A DNA stretch of 64,000 nt from Geomonas diazotrophica (lineage in GTDB: Bacteria; Desulfobacterota; Desulfuromonadia; Geobacterales; Geobacteraceae), in assembly GCF_018919385.1 (NCBI RefSeq), contig NZ_JAHLMF010000001.1, positions 434,001-498,000 on the forward strand. The letters are read 5' to 3'. Below, one piece after another: positions 17,157 to 26,076 of the stretch; within the stretch, counting starts at the first letter, position 1; each line of letters begins with the position of its first letter. The notes under the pieces are model-generated. The model saw nothing but the letters and a program-made list of their open reading frames with translations, did no database searches and was not told the DNA's origin. The translations under genes were made by a program, and so were the position numbers.

Positions 17157-17438
17157 ATGCTGATGCTCTACCTGTACGTGCTGCAGAACCAGTGGCTGGT
17201 CATCGCGCTCTTGTCGGGAGCGGCCCTGGTGCTGATCATGGCGCTCACCTACCAGGCGCTCTGGCTGCCGCGCGGCGTCGAGAAGCGGAGCGAAACGATC
17301 AAGGTGCGGGGACCGGCCAGCTTCTTCCGCTGGCTGGCTAGCTTCATCCCCTGGGTGATCATCCTCCTCATCGGAGTCTGCATCGCCTTCACCCTCTGCG
17401 AGGTCACGCAAAACCACGCCATCCCCCCTAACTGGTGA
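17157..17438 (+). CDS. Small two-helix membrane protein of the oxidase operon
   Basis: 93 residues with hydrophobic segments at about 10-33 (LQNQWLVIALLSGAALVLIM) and about 62-84 (FIPWVIILLIGVCIAFTL), separated by a basic stretch (RGVEKRSETIKVRG). AAAGGAGCTAGGGGGACG precedes the ATG. I do not recognise the family. It lies between ccoS and another small membrane protein in a tight operon, so it may be an accessory or assembly subunit. That role is inferred from position only. Confidence 0.7.
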   Translation: MLMLYLYVLQNQWLVIALLSGAALVLIMALTYQALWLPRGVEKRSETIKVRGPASFFRWLASFIPWVIILLIGVCIAFTLCEVTQNHAIPPNW

Positions 17439-17446
17439 GGCGCCCC

Positions 17447-17737
17447 ATGGAACGAACCCCAGACTACGACGAGCACCAGGAACTGCGCTCCCCCTGGGAG
17501 TGGGTGATCCTGATCGCCTTCAGCGCCTCCATCATGGGGTTCGGCTGGCTGGTGTACCTGCTGGTCCAGGACGCGCCCCGGCGTTGGGATTTCGGACAGC
17601 TCCCGGACGCGCCGGCGGAGTCCATATATTCGAGCGAGCAGCCGCGGCGAAAGGCGCAGCGCCAGATCCGGCCGCTGCCGGAGGCGGTGCCGCTGCCGCC
17701 CCGGGGGCAAAGCGGTAAACGGGAGGGGGACAGATGA
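17447..17737 (+). CDS. Small single-helix membrane protein of the oxidase operon
   Basis: 96 residues beginning MERTPDYDEHQELRSPWEW, then one membrane helix (VILIAFSASIMGFGWLVYLLV, about 20-40) and a Pro/Arg-rich tail (RRKAQRQIRPLPEAVPLPP). The N-terminal acidic part, single helix and DAPRRWDFG segment suggest an anchor-type subunit, but I cannot name the family. The ATG is preceded by GGTGAGG, overlapping the end of the previous gene; a GTG at 17435 would add four residues. The stop overlaps the start of the next cytochrome gene. Confidence 0.68.
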   Translation: MERTPDYDEHQELRSPWEWVILIAFSASIMGFGWLVYLLVQDAPRRWDFGQLPDAPAESIYSSEQPRRKAQRQIRPLPEAVPLPPRGQSGKREGDR

Positions 17738-18231
17738 GGAAGCTGACGCTCTTCATGGTGGTGGCGCCCCCGCTGTTCGGGGCGGTCCTCTTCGGGTACA
17801 TCCTGTACCGGGGCCCGCGCATGACGGTGCAGCACCACGTGCGGGAATTCCAGATGGTGCTCCCGGCACCGGCGGTGGGTTCGGTGAGCGTCACCCCCGC
17901 AGCGGGGCGCGCTCCCGCACAGGCCGAAGCAGCGGGGCTCGCCAACCCGGTCCCGGCCACCCCGGCCGCCCTGGTACAGGGGGAAGTCTATTACGGCTAT
18001 TACTGCGCTTTTTGCCACGGCGGCAGCGGGGCCGGCAACGGCCCCGTCGGCAACAGCTATGTCCCGAGACCCGCCGACCTGCGTCTCCCCAGGGCCTCCT
18101 ACCGCGACGGCGAACTGCTGCGCGCCATGCTCACCGGAATCGGCCACGAGCCGGTGCTGGAACGGGTGGTCCCCCCCGCGCACCGCTGGCCGTTGGTGAC
18201 CTACCTGCGCTCGCTGCAACCCTCCCGCTGA
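17734..18231 (+). CDS. Membrane-anchored monoheme cytochrome c (ActE-like)
   Basis: 165 residues. An N-terminal anchor (KLTLFMVVAPPLFGAVLFGYI) is followed by an Ala/Pro-rich linker (about 45-85) and one class I cytochrome domain with heme motif CAFCH (YYCAFCHGGSGAGNGPVGN). The later Met in LLRAMLTGIG is the probable sixth ligand. Single-heme anchored cytochromes of this kind occur as ActE in alternative complex III operons and could shuttle electrons from the complex to the oxidase. The ATG overlaps the preceding stop. It is the last gene of the operon. Confidence 0.82.
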   Translation: MRKLTLFMVVAPPLFGAVLFGYILYRGPRMTVQHHVREFQMVLPAPAVGSVSVTPAAGRAPAQAEAAGLANPVPATPAALVQGEVYYGYYCAFCHGGSGAGNGPVGNSYVPRPADLRLPRASYRDGELLRAMLTGIGHEPVLERVVPPAHRWPLVTYLRSLQPSR

Positions 18232-18273
18232 CCCCGCCCCCCTCACCCGCGTCATGCCCCCGGGCTTCCCGGC

Positions 18274-21012
18274 TCATCCCTGTCCGCCGGAGAGGAGCTC
18301 GTGCAGCAGCCGCGCGAGCTCCTCCATCTGGAAGGGCTTTTTCAGGAACGCCGCACCCTCCCGGCTGGCGCTCGACTCGTCCAGGATGGCGTGGCTGTAG
18401 CCGGACATGTAGATGCACTTGATCCCCGGGCGGGTGCGCCTGATCCGCGCCATCATCTCCTGTCCCCCAAGCCCCGGCATCAGCACGTCGGTGAGCACCA
18501 GGTCCATGGGCACCTCTGCGTTCGCCGCAACCTCCAGGGCCTCCCGCGGATCGGCTATGGCGAGGCAGCTATAGCCCAAGGCTTCCAGCATGCCGGCGGT
18601 AAGCTCGCGCACCATATCCTCATCCTCTACCAGCAGCACCGTGCCGGTTCCCCGGCTCAGCACTGCAGCCGGCGCCGGTTTCTGCCCCGTCTCGTCGCTT
18701 ACGCACCTCGGGAGGTGGATGCTGAAGGCGCTGCCGCGCCCAGGCTCGGTTTCCAGGTCGATGAAGCCGCCGTTTTGCCTCACGATGCCGTACACGGTGG
18801 CAAGCCCCAGCCCGGTCCCCTTCCCCTGTCCCTTGGTCGTGTAGAACGGCTCGAAGACGTGGCCCCGCGTCTCCGCGTCCATGCCCGCGCCCGTGTCCCT
18901 GCACACGATCCTGACGTAGCTGCCGCCCGGCACCTCCGGGTGCAGGGGGGGCGGCTCCTCGAGCTGCACGTTGGACGTCTCCAGGGTGATGGTTCCCCCC
19001 TGGGGCATGGCGTCGCGGGCGTTGACCGCCAGGTTCATGACGATCTGGTCCAACTGCACCGGGTCGATGCTGATGTTCCACAACCGGTCCCCCGGCACCA
19101 GCACGATGGCGACGTGCTCCCCGATCAGGCGCCCCAGCGACTTCTTCAGCTCTTCCAGCATGGCGTTGACCTGCACGCACTTCGGCACCACGACCTGCTG
19201 ACGCGAGAAGGCGAGCAGCTGCGTGGTGATGTCCCGCGACTGCTCCGCGGCCTTGACGATCTGGCGCAGGTGCTCCAAAAGCGCATCGCCTGCGGCCTGC
19301 CGCGCGGCGAGCTCGGCGTTGCCCAGGATCACGGTCAGCTTGTTGTTGAAGTCGTGCGCCACCCCGCCGGCCAGCCGCCCGACCGACTCCAGCTTCTGGG
19401 CCTGGCGCAGCTGCTCCTCGATGCCGCGCCGCTCGGTCACGTCACGCACCGTGCCGATGATCCCGATGACCCCGCCGGAGCTGTTTCTCAGGGGGGCGGA
19501 GGCGTCGGAAAGCCAGAGCGTCCTCCCGCTCACGTGTCTCGCGGCGAATTCGGCGACCGTGGGGGCGCCCCCCGCCAAAAGCTGTTCCAGGCGGTGCGTC
19601 AGGCCGGTTTCGGCAAGCCAGGGAAAGACCTCCGCGGGGCGCTTCCCCAGAACCTCGCTCGCCGGCACGCCGCTCACCTCCTCCATGTACGGGTTCCAGA
19701 CCAGGTAGCGCAGCTCACGGTCGTAGACGATGATCCCCTCGCGGGCGCTGTTGATGATCTCCTGGTTGAACTGCAGCGTCTCGGAGAGCCGCTCCTCGGC
19801 CTTCTTCCGGGCCGTGATGTCCTCGTAGATGCCGAGTACCCCCCGTACCGCGCCGTCCTCGTCGGTGAGCGGCATCTTGCTGGTCTCGATCCAGATGACG
19901 CTCCCGTCAGCCTGGGTGAGGTTCTCGATGATGTGCATCTTGGCCTGGTTCCCCTGCATGACCTCCCGGTCGTCGGCCCGGTACCCCTCGGACTCCTCCC
20001 GGCTCCAGGGGAGCTCGTAGTCGGTCTTCCCCACAATCAGGGCCGGATCGGCAAGCCCCGCACTCCTCGCGAACTCCCTGTTGCACCCCAGGTAGACGCT
20101 GTTTCTGTCCTTCCAGAAGATGCAGTGGGGGATGGAGTCCATGATGTGCATCAGGACGTCGTTGGTGTGGCGCAGCTCCCCCAGGGCCAGGTGGAACTCC
20201 CGGTAGGGGCGCTTGACGGCGGCCGCGAAGATGCCTCGGTAGATCAGCAGGAAGGCGAACAGCTTGTACAGGTGCCCGAGGACGTTGAAGCTGTCGAAGG
20301 CGCTCTTGTACGCGGTGAAGGCAACTTCGCTCACGATGCAGAGGATGAAGGCGCACAGGTAGTAGAGGTAGATGCCGTCGCCGGAGCCGCGCAGCCTCTT
20401 CACGTAGGCCAGGGTGGACAGGAAAAGGAGCACGATGACGACCAGCTCTGAGAGCTTCTTGAAGGGGGTGAGCCCCGAGCCGGCTGCGAAGGTGTCGGGT
20501 ACCAGGTCCGGCCGGAAGATGATGGCCGCGAAGGAGATCCCGACGATGGCCAGCACCCCCGCTATGAGCTGCACTCTCCCCAGCCAGCGACAACGGCACT
20601 TCTCGTCGACGAAGGCGCTGGCCAGGAAGGCGGCGGCAGAAAAGAAGCGCCCGGCGATCCAGAACTGGGTGGACTTGTTGGCGGAGTTGGGGGTGATCAG
20701 GTCGGGCATCCCCAGGTAGGCCAGGGTGTGCATGAAGTCCAAAAGGCCGATGCCCAGGAAGGCCACCGCGAGGAAGAGGGTGTGCCGGTCGCGGCTTTGA
20801 CTGAAGGAGAACCACCCCACCCCGAAGATGGAGAGGGAAACCATGACGCTGAAGAGCTCCACCACGTTGTGGAAGGTGAGGTAGGCGGAAACGTCCAGCA
20901 CCAGGTACAGCCTGGCACCGAACAGCTGCAGGAGGAGGAACGGGATGACGGCCAGAACCGACAGCGCCACCAGCACCACTTTCCACCGCGATTGCAAGTC
21001 ACCCAGGGGCAT
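18274..21012 (-). CDS. Hybrid sensor histidine kinase (MASE3-PAS-PAS-HisKA-HATPase-REC)
   Basis: A 912-residue inner-membrane sensor. Residues about 10-270 form a MASE3-like module with roughly seven helices. Two PAS domains follow (about 285-400 and 410-530, ending in DITARKKAEERL and DVTERRGIEEQL), each with a coiled linker. The HisKA phospho-site is in GRLAGGVAHDFNNKLTVIL, a HWE/NtrB-like form. The ATPase has the N box NLAVNARDAM and G boxes DTGAGMD and GTGLGLATV. The C-terminal receiver has the acceptor Asp in LVLTDVLMPGLGG. No separate response regulator is next to it. The ligand is unknown. Confidence 0.88.
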   Translation of the reverse strand: MPLGDLQSRWKVVLVALSVLAVIPFLLLQLFGARLYLVLDVSAYLTFHNVVELFSVMVSLSIFGVGWFSFSQSRDRHTLFLAVAFLGIGLLDFMHTLAYLGMPDLITPNSANKSTQFWIAGRFFSAAAFLASAFVDEKCRCRWLGRVQLIAGVLAIVGISFAAIIFRPDLVPDTFAAGSGLTPFKKLSELVVIVLLFLSTLAYVKRLRGSGDGIYLYYLCAFILCIVSEVAFTAYKSAFDSFNVLGHLYKLFAFLLIYRGIFAAAVKRPYREFHLALGELRHTNDVLMHIMDSIPHCIFWKDRNSVYLGCNREFARSAGLADPALIVGKTDYELPWSREESEGYRADDREVMQGNQAKMHIIENLTQADGSVIWIETSKMPLTDEDGAVRGVLGIYEDITARKKAEERLSETLQFNQEIINSAREGIIVYDRELRYLVWNPYMEEVSGVPASEVLGKRPAEVFPWLAETGLTHRLEQLLAGGAPTVAEFAARHVSGRTLWLSDASAPLRNSSGGVIGIIGTVRDVTERRGIEEQLRQAQKLESVGRLAGGVAHDFNNKLTVILGNAELAARQAAGDALLEHLRQIVKAAEQSRDITTQLLAFSRQQVVVPKCVQVNAMLEELKKSLGRLIGEHVAIVLVPGDRLWNISIDPVQLDQIVMNLAVNARDAMPQGGTITLETSNVQLEEPPPLHPEVPGGSYVRIVCRDTGAGMDAETRGHVFEPFYTTKGQGKGTGLGLATVYGIVRQNGGFIDLETEPGRGSAFSIHLPRCVSDETGQKPAPAAVLSRGTGTVLLVEDEDMVRELTAGMLEALGYSCLAIADPREALEVAANAEVPMDLVLTDVLMPGLGGQEMMARIRRTRPGIKCIYMSGYSHAILDESSASREGAAFLKKPFQMEELARLLHELLSGGQG

Positions 21013-21060
21013 GCCACACCCTCCGCCATGCTTCGTGAAGCCTGCGCCGTACCGCCTTCG

Positions 21061-23310
21061 TTACATGCACACCTTCAGGATCTGCTCCAGGTCGGTCTCC
21101 CCCTGCAGCACCTTCATCAGGCCGTCCATCTTCAGCGTCCACATCCCCTCGTCCATGGCGATGGAGCGCAGTTCGTCCATCCCCACGCCGCGCCTGATGG
21201 CGCTCTTGACCGTCTCGGTCCCCACCATCAGCTCGTGCAGGGCGAGGCGCCCCTTGTAGCCGGTGCCGCCGCACTCGTCGCATCCAACGGCCTTCATGAA
21301 GTTGGCGTCCTTGAAGTCGGCAAGGAGCTCTATGTTGTCCCCGGCGATCTGCCTCAGCGAGGCCAACGCATCGTCGTAGCGCTGCCGCTGGTCGCGCGCC
21401 GGCTTCTTGCATTTCGGGCAGAGCCTCTTGGCCAGGCGCTGGGCCAGGATGCCCAGAAGGGCGTCGGAGAAGTTGAAGGGGTCCATCCCCATCTCGATCA
21501 GGCGCACCGCCGCCTCGGGGGCCGAGTTGGTGTGCAGGGTGGAGAAGACCAGGTGGCCGGTGAGCGAGGCCTCGATGGCGATCTTGGAGGTCTCGGCGTC
21601 GCGCATCTCGCCGATCATGATGACGTCCGGGTCGGCGCGCAGGAAGGAGCGCAGGGCCTCGGCGAAGGTGAAGCCGATCTTGGCGTTCACCTGCACCTGG
21701 CACAGCCCCGCCTGGGTGATCTCCACGGGGTCCTCCGCGGTCCAGATCTTGCGCTCCTGGGTGTTTATGTGTCCCAGCGCCGAGTGCAGCGTCGTGGTCT
21801 TGCCGGAGCCGGTGGGGCCGACGCAGAGGATGATGCCGTGCGGCTTCTCCAGGATGTCGATGAAGCGCTCCAGGTTGTGCGGCAACAGCCCCAGCCCGCT
21901 CAGGGGGAGCGGCTTGGAGGCCGCCAAAAGCCTCAGGACCGCACCCTCCCGCCCGCCGACCATCGGGGTGATCTCGACGCGGTATTCCAGCATCTGCTGC
22001 CGGTAGCGGAGCAGGATCTTGCCGCTTTGCGGGCGCCGCCGCTCGGCGATGTTCAGGTCGGCCATGATCTTGATGCGCACCGTGATGGCCCCCTTGTACG
22101 AGGCGGCGACCTTGTGGGCGTGGATGCACTCGCCGTCGATCCGGTAGCGGATGCTGAGCGGCTCGCTCCCGGCGCCGGGCTCGAAGTGGATGTCCGAGGC
22201 GCCGCGCCGATAGGCGTCGATCAGGATCCGGTTCACCAGGGAGATGATCTTGGAGTCGGGCTCGAAGAGGAGCCTGGTATCGTCGGCCTCCTCCTCGATT
22301 GTCACCGTCTCCGCCTCCCCCTTCATGGCGTTCAACAGGGTGTCCACCGTCTCGACCCGGTTCCGGTAGTACTTGTCGATGGCGGCGAGGATCTGGCGCG
22401 ACGGGGCGACCACGAGCTCGGGGGCGAAGTTGGTGGAGAATCTCAGGTTGTCCCCGATGGTCAGGTCGGTGGGGGCGCAGGTGGCCACCACCAGTTTTCT
22501 CCCATCCAGGGAGATGGGGAAGACCCTGAGCCGGGTGGCCAGCCCCTCGGAAATGGCGCTCAGCGCGGCGTCGGTGGGCACCACCGTCTCCAGGTCCACG
22601 AAGCGGAGCCGGAACTTGGTGGCCAGCGCCGAGAGGAGCTGTTCCTCGGTGATGAGCCCCTTCATGATCAGGAGTTCCCCGACCTGCAGCTTCTTACCCT
22701 TCTGGCTTTTGAAGGCCGCCTCCACCTGCTCCCGGGTCACCAGCCCCGACTCGACCAGGATGTCCCCAACCCGCGTGTGGTGCATCTCGTGTCTTTGTGC
22801 CTGCTCGTGCATCTCACCCTCGTCCACTGCGTCGGCCAACAAAATGGCCGCGTCCTGGTCCCCGCGCTGCGCCTGCTCCTCCTGCAGCTTCAGCGCCGCC
22901 TCGAGCTTTTCGTTCGACAGGACTCCCTGGTCGTGGAGGATCTGCCCGGTGTAGCGCGCATCCTGGCGGTAACGCACCCCGGAGTCGGTAAAGAAGATGG
23001 TCTGGTTGTCATCTCCCGGCAGCAGCCCCAAAAACCCCTTGAGGAACTTGCCGTTGCCCGGCACGGTCACCTGGAAGGTCTCCCCTGCGATGGTCTGCAC
23101 CTCCTCAAGGGTCTCGTTGCCGCCGCGCCCGATTCCGGCCGGCGGGCTCTGGAAGCGGATGTAGCAGATCTCATCCAGGGAAAAGACCAGCGTCTCCTTG
23201 CTCCCCTCGGTCAGCACCTCGAGGTCGGTATCCTGATATTTGAAGGAACGGGTCAAAACCCCCTTGATCTCGTCCCCGGTCTTCAGCTTGATGGTAAGTT
23301 CGTTCATCAT
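21061..23310 (-). CDS. GspE/PilB/MshE-type secretion ATPase with extra N-terminal domain
   Basis: 749 residues. N-terminal part of about 115 residues (TIKLKTGDEIKGVL, a small beta-rich domain). Then MshEN-like segments with the pattern VGDILVESGLVTREQVEAAF and VGELLIMKGLITEEQLLSAL, which in MshE bind c-di-GMP. From about 350 the ATPase has Walker A GPTGSGKTTT, Asp box TAEDPVEI, Walker B DPDVIMIGEMRDAET and a zinc tetracysteine (CPKC...CDECGGTGYKGR). Such enzymes power type IV pili or type II secretion, but no pilus or secretion genes lie nearby. ATGATG gives two possible starts. Confidence 0.88.
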   Translation of the reverse strand: MMNELTIKLKTGDEIKGVLTRSFKYQDTDLEVLTEGSKETLVFSLDEICYIRFQSPPAGIGRGGNETLEEVQTIAGETFQVTVPGNGKFLKGFLGLLPGDDNQTIFFTDSGVRYRQDARYTGQILHDQGVLSNEKLEAALKLQEEQAQRGDQDAAILLADAVDEGEMHEQAQRHEMHHTRVGDILVESGLVTREQVEAAFKSQKGKKLQVGELLIMKGLITEEQLLSALATKFRLRFVDLETVVPTDAALSAISEGLATRLRVFPISLDGRKLVVATCAPTDLTIGDNLRFSTNFAPELVVAPSRQILAAIDKYYRNRVETVDTLLNAMKGEAETVTIEEEADDTRLLFEPDSKIISLVNRILIDAYRRGASDIHFEPGAGSEPLSIRYRIDGECIHAHKVAASYKGAITVRIKIMADLNIAERRRPQSGKILLRYRQQMLEYRVEITPMVGGREGAVLRLLAASKPLPLSGLGLLPHNLERFIDILEKPHGIILCVGPTGSGKTTTLHSALGHINTQERKIWTAEDPVEITQAGLCQVQVNAKIGFTFAEALRSFLRADPDVIMIGEMRDAETSKIAIEASLTGHLVFSTLHTNSAPEAAVRLIEMGMDPFNFSDALLGILAQRLAKRLCPKCKKPARDQRQRYDDALASLRQIAGDNIELLADFKDANFMKAVGCDECGGTGYKGRLALHELMVGTETVKSAIRRGVGMDELRSIAMDEGMWTLKMDGLMKVLQGETDLEQILKVCM

Positions 23311-23325
23311 CCCCCCTCGGCGGGC

Positions 23326-25497
23326 CTAGGCCTTGCCGTTTACCAGATGCTGCGCGGTCCCTTCTGCCAGGGGCTGCGCGGCGGAATTTTGCAACTGCAG
23401 GTGATCCTCGTCGGTGAAGAACCGGGCGACGCGCTCCGCGTTCACCGGACGTGACACCAGGAAGCCCTGGATCTCGTGGCATCCCTGGTCCTTCAGGGCC
23501 TCCAGCTGGTCCACCGATTCCACCCCCTCCGCCACGATCTGCATCTTGAGACTCTTGGCCATGGCGATGATGGCGGTCACGATGGCCTGATCCTCCGAGC
23601 TCTTCATCATGTTCAGAATGAAGGTGCGGTCGATCTTCAAGGTGTTGATGGGGAAGCGGTGCAGGTAGGAGAGCGAGGAATAGCCGGTGCCGAAATCGTC
23701 GACGGAGATGGTGATCCCCATCTCGCGCAGCTCTCTCAGCACGCGGCAGGTGTACTCGTCGTTCTGCATCAGGGCGCTCTCGGTGATCTCTATCTCCAAA
23801 AGGGTGGGGTCCAGCCCCGTCGCCTCCAGCACGGCGCAGACCGACTGCTTCACGTCCTGGCGCTGGAAGTGGAACGGGGAAAGGTTCACCGCCACCCGGA
23901 CCGGCGCCAGGTTCGCGTCCTGCCACGCCTTGGCCTGCAGGCACGCGGTGCGCAGCACCCAGGCGGTGAGCTCCGCAATCATGCCGCTCTCCTCGGCCAG
24001 GCGGATGAACTTGTCGGGCGCCAGCATCCCAAGCCTTGGGTGCATCCAGCGTACCAGCGACTCGACGCTGGTCACCTTGCCGGTCAGGAGGTCGACCTTG
24101 GGCTGGTAGTGCAGCACGAACTGCCCCAGCTCCACCGCCTGGCGCAGGTCGGCCAAAAGCGTCACCCGTTCGCTGGCGTGCTCGTTCATCCGCTTGTCGA
24201 ACAACGCGAAGACGTTCTTGCCGCACCCCTTGGCGTGGTACATGGCGATGTCGGCGTTCATGAGCAGTTCGTCCACGGTCTTGCCGTGGTGGGGAAAGAG
24301 GGTCACCCCGACGCTGGCGGTGACGCGGATCTCGCTGGAGCCCAGGCGGAAGGGGGTGGCGAACAGGGCGACCAGCTTCTGCGCCACCAGGGCCGCGTTC
24401 TCCTCGTTGGCCACGTTCTGGCAGAAGATGGTGAACTCGTCCCCTCCCAGGCGGGCCACCGTGTCGCAGCTCCTGACCACGGTGCCGAGCCGCCCGGCCA
24501 CCTCGATGAGCAGCAGGTCCCCGGTACGGTGCCCCAGGGTGTCGTTGATGTCCTTGAAGTGGTCGAGGTCGATGAAGATGACCGCCACCGCCTCCCGGGC
24601 CCGCTCGGCGTGGAACAGCGCCTGGGCCAGGCGGTCGTAGAACAGGGTCCGGTTGGGGAGCCGGGTCAGCGGGTCGTAATGGGCGAGCTGCTGCAGGTGG
24701 GCCTGGCGCTGCCTGAGGATCTGGTCCCTCTCCTCGATCTCGTGGAGCATCTCGTTGAAGCCGTCGTACAAGAGCCCGATCTCGTCGTCGCAGGGCTTGG
24801 TCACGCGCAGCGCGAAATTCTTGCTGGCGGAAATCTCCTTCATGGCTGCCAGCAGACCCAAAAGCGGAGCCGAGATCATCAGCTGCAGCCGGGCCGAAAA
24901 CAGGCAGAAGACCAGGAAGGTGACCGCCATGAAACCGAGCGCGACCAGGACGTTCCAGCGCAGGCTGTTAAGGAACCCACTGGCGTTGGCATGGATCACC
25001 ACGGTGCCGATCTGCTCGCCGTCCAGCCGGATCGGCCTGACCACGCTGGCGTAGCCGGACAGAAACGAGCTGGTGTAGGCCTCGCTGGTCACCTGCCGCA
25101 CCGCCTCGGCCACCTGGTCCTGCGACGCCCAGTCCGGCAGGCCCTCCAGGGGAAGGGCGGTGTGCACCTGCCCGGCGGCCTGGTAGCGCACGAACAGGCG
25201 GCCATCCTTGTTGAGGATGTAGACCGCGAGGATGTTGCCCTTCTCGGTGACGGGCCTGATGGTATCCAGCGCCGGCTTCGGGTCGTTGAAGGCCAGCGCC
25301 GGTGCGCTGTTTCTGCCGATCATGTCAGCCAGCGAAACCAGGTACTCCTGCTGGTTCCGGTACAGGACCTTGGCCTCGCGCGCCACGAAGAAGAGGGAGG
25401 AGACGAAAAGGGTCGCCGTGCAGCACCCCATGATGATCAGCATCAGCTTGCGCTGCAGGGGGAGGTTTCTGATGAACTTTTCGCCGGGACGCCTCAT
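23326..25497 (-). CDS. CHASE8-HAMP-GGDEF-EAL c-di-GMP enzyme (YfiN-like)
   Basis: 723 residues from the ATG at 25497; a GTG at 25506 is also possible. A helix at about 16-38 and another at about 180-203 flank a periplasmic CHASE8-like sensor. HAMP is at about 205-255. GGDEF at about 275-435 has an intact LGGDEF motif (probable diguanylate cyclase). The EAL domain has ESLVRW in place of the usual EAL triplet, but keeps the NLSP, EITES, DDFGTGYSSL and KIDR motifs of active phosphodiesterases. It follows and overlaps a yfiR-like gene, as yfiN does elsewhere. Confidence 0.88.
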   Translation of the reverse strand: MRRPGEKFIRNLPLQRKLMLIIMGCCTATLFVSSLFFVAREAKVLYRNQQEYLVSLADMIGRNSAPALAFNDPKPALDTIRPVTEKGNILAVYILNKDGRLFVRYQAAGQVHTALPLEGLPDWASQDQVAEAVRQVTSEAYTSSFLSGYASVVRPIRLDGEQIGTVVIHANASGFLNSLRWNVLVALGFMAVTFLVFCLFSARLQLMISAPLLGLLAAMKEISASKNFALRVTKPCDDEIGLLYDGFNEMLHEIEERDQILRQRQAHLQQLAHYDPLTRLPNRTLFYDRLAQALFHAERAREAVAVIFIDLDHFKDINDTLGHRTGDLLLIEVAGRLGTVVRSCDTVARLGGDEFTIFCQNVANEENAALVAQKLVALFATPFRLGSSEIRVTASVGVTLFPHHGKTVDELLMNADIAMYHAKGCGKNVFALFDKRMNEHASERVTLLADLRQAVELGQFVLHYQPKVDLLTGKVTSVESLVRWMHPRLGMLAPDKFIRLAEESGMIAELTAWVLRTACLQAKAWQDANLAPVRVAVNLSPFHFQRQDVKQSVCAVLEATGLDPTLLEIEITESALMQNDEYTCRVLRELREMGITISVDDFGTGYSSLSYLHRFPINTLKIDRTFILNMMKSSEDQAIVTAIIAMAKSLKMQIVAEGVESVDQLEALKDQGCHEIQGFLVSRPVNAERVARFFTDEDHLQLQNSAAQPLAEGTAQHLVNGKA

Positions 25498-25498
25498 G

Positions 25499-26068
25499 TC
25501 ATTCACCTTCGCGTACGATCCTGGCCAGCTTCAGAAGCTGGGAACTGATCTTGAAACGGGACTGCTGCGCCGCCTTGACGTTGATCTCGAAGCGGACTCG
25601 CCCCTCGACCTCCACGAGACCTATGATCCCCCCGAGCCGCGCGAAATCGGGGATATCGCTCACCGTCAACAGCGACCGCTTGCGCGCCTGGTCCAGGATC
25701 CCGGCAAGGTAGCGCTTCTCCACCCCGCTCACCACCAGCAGGTGGCACTCCCCCAGCTCCTCGCCGGGCTGCATCCGCCTCACCTGCAGGGGATGCCCCA
25801 GCACCGTCTTGCCGCGGTACTGCTCCAGGGCCCCGGTGAAGGGGCCGCGCCCGATGCTGCAGACCACCAGCGGGGCCCCGCTTCCGGAGAAGACGCCCGT
25901 GGGCCACTCGATGTACTTGGCCATGTTGAACACCATGGCCCCCTTCACCTGGTATTCCTGGGGCGCTTCCGCAAGCAACCGCCCCGCCCCCCCCAGCAGC
26001 AGGCAGAGAAGGGCCGGGAGCATCAGCCCCAGGCGGCACCTCCTTATGCGGATCGCTGGCATCGGCAT
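25499..26068 (-). CDS. YfiR-family periplasmic protein (DUF4154)
   Basis: A 189-residue exported protein. Signal peptide at about 1-33 (LGLMLPALLCLLLGGAGRLLAEA). The DUF4154 signature is clear: YQVKGAMVFNMAKYIEWP near the mature start, VVCSIGRGPFTGALE in the middle, and the ending FEINVKAAQQSRFKISSQLLKLARIV. In the YfiBNR system this protein sits in the periplasm and holds the diguanylate cyclase in check. Its gene overlaps the next gene, a CHASE8-GGDEF-EAL protein, so the same pairing is likely. Two start codons lie six bases apart; the outer one is used. Confidence 0.88.
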   Translation of the reverse strand: MPMPAIRIRRCRLGLMLPALLCLLLGGAGRLLAEAPQEYQVKGAMVFNMAKYIEWPTGVFSGSGAPLVVCSIGRGPFTGALEQYRGKTVLGHPLQVRRMQPGEELGECHLLVVSGVEKRYLAGILDQARKRSLLTVSDIPDFARLGGIIGLVEVEGRVRFEINVKAAQQSRFKISSQLLKLARIVREGE

Positions 26069-26076
26069 CCCTCTCC

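Noticed and set aside
18301-23454. Long plus-strand open frames opposite the hybrid kinase and the ATPase
   Set aside because: Both lie antisense to genes with clear domains and read as Gly/His/Leu/Val-rich filler.
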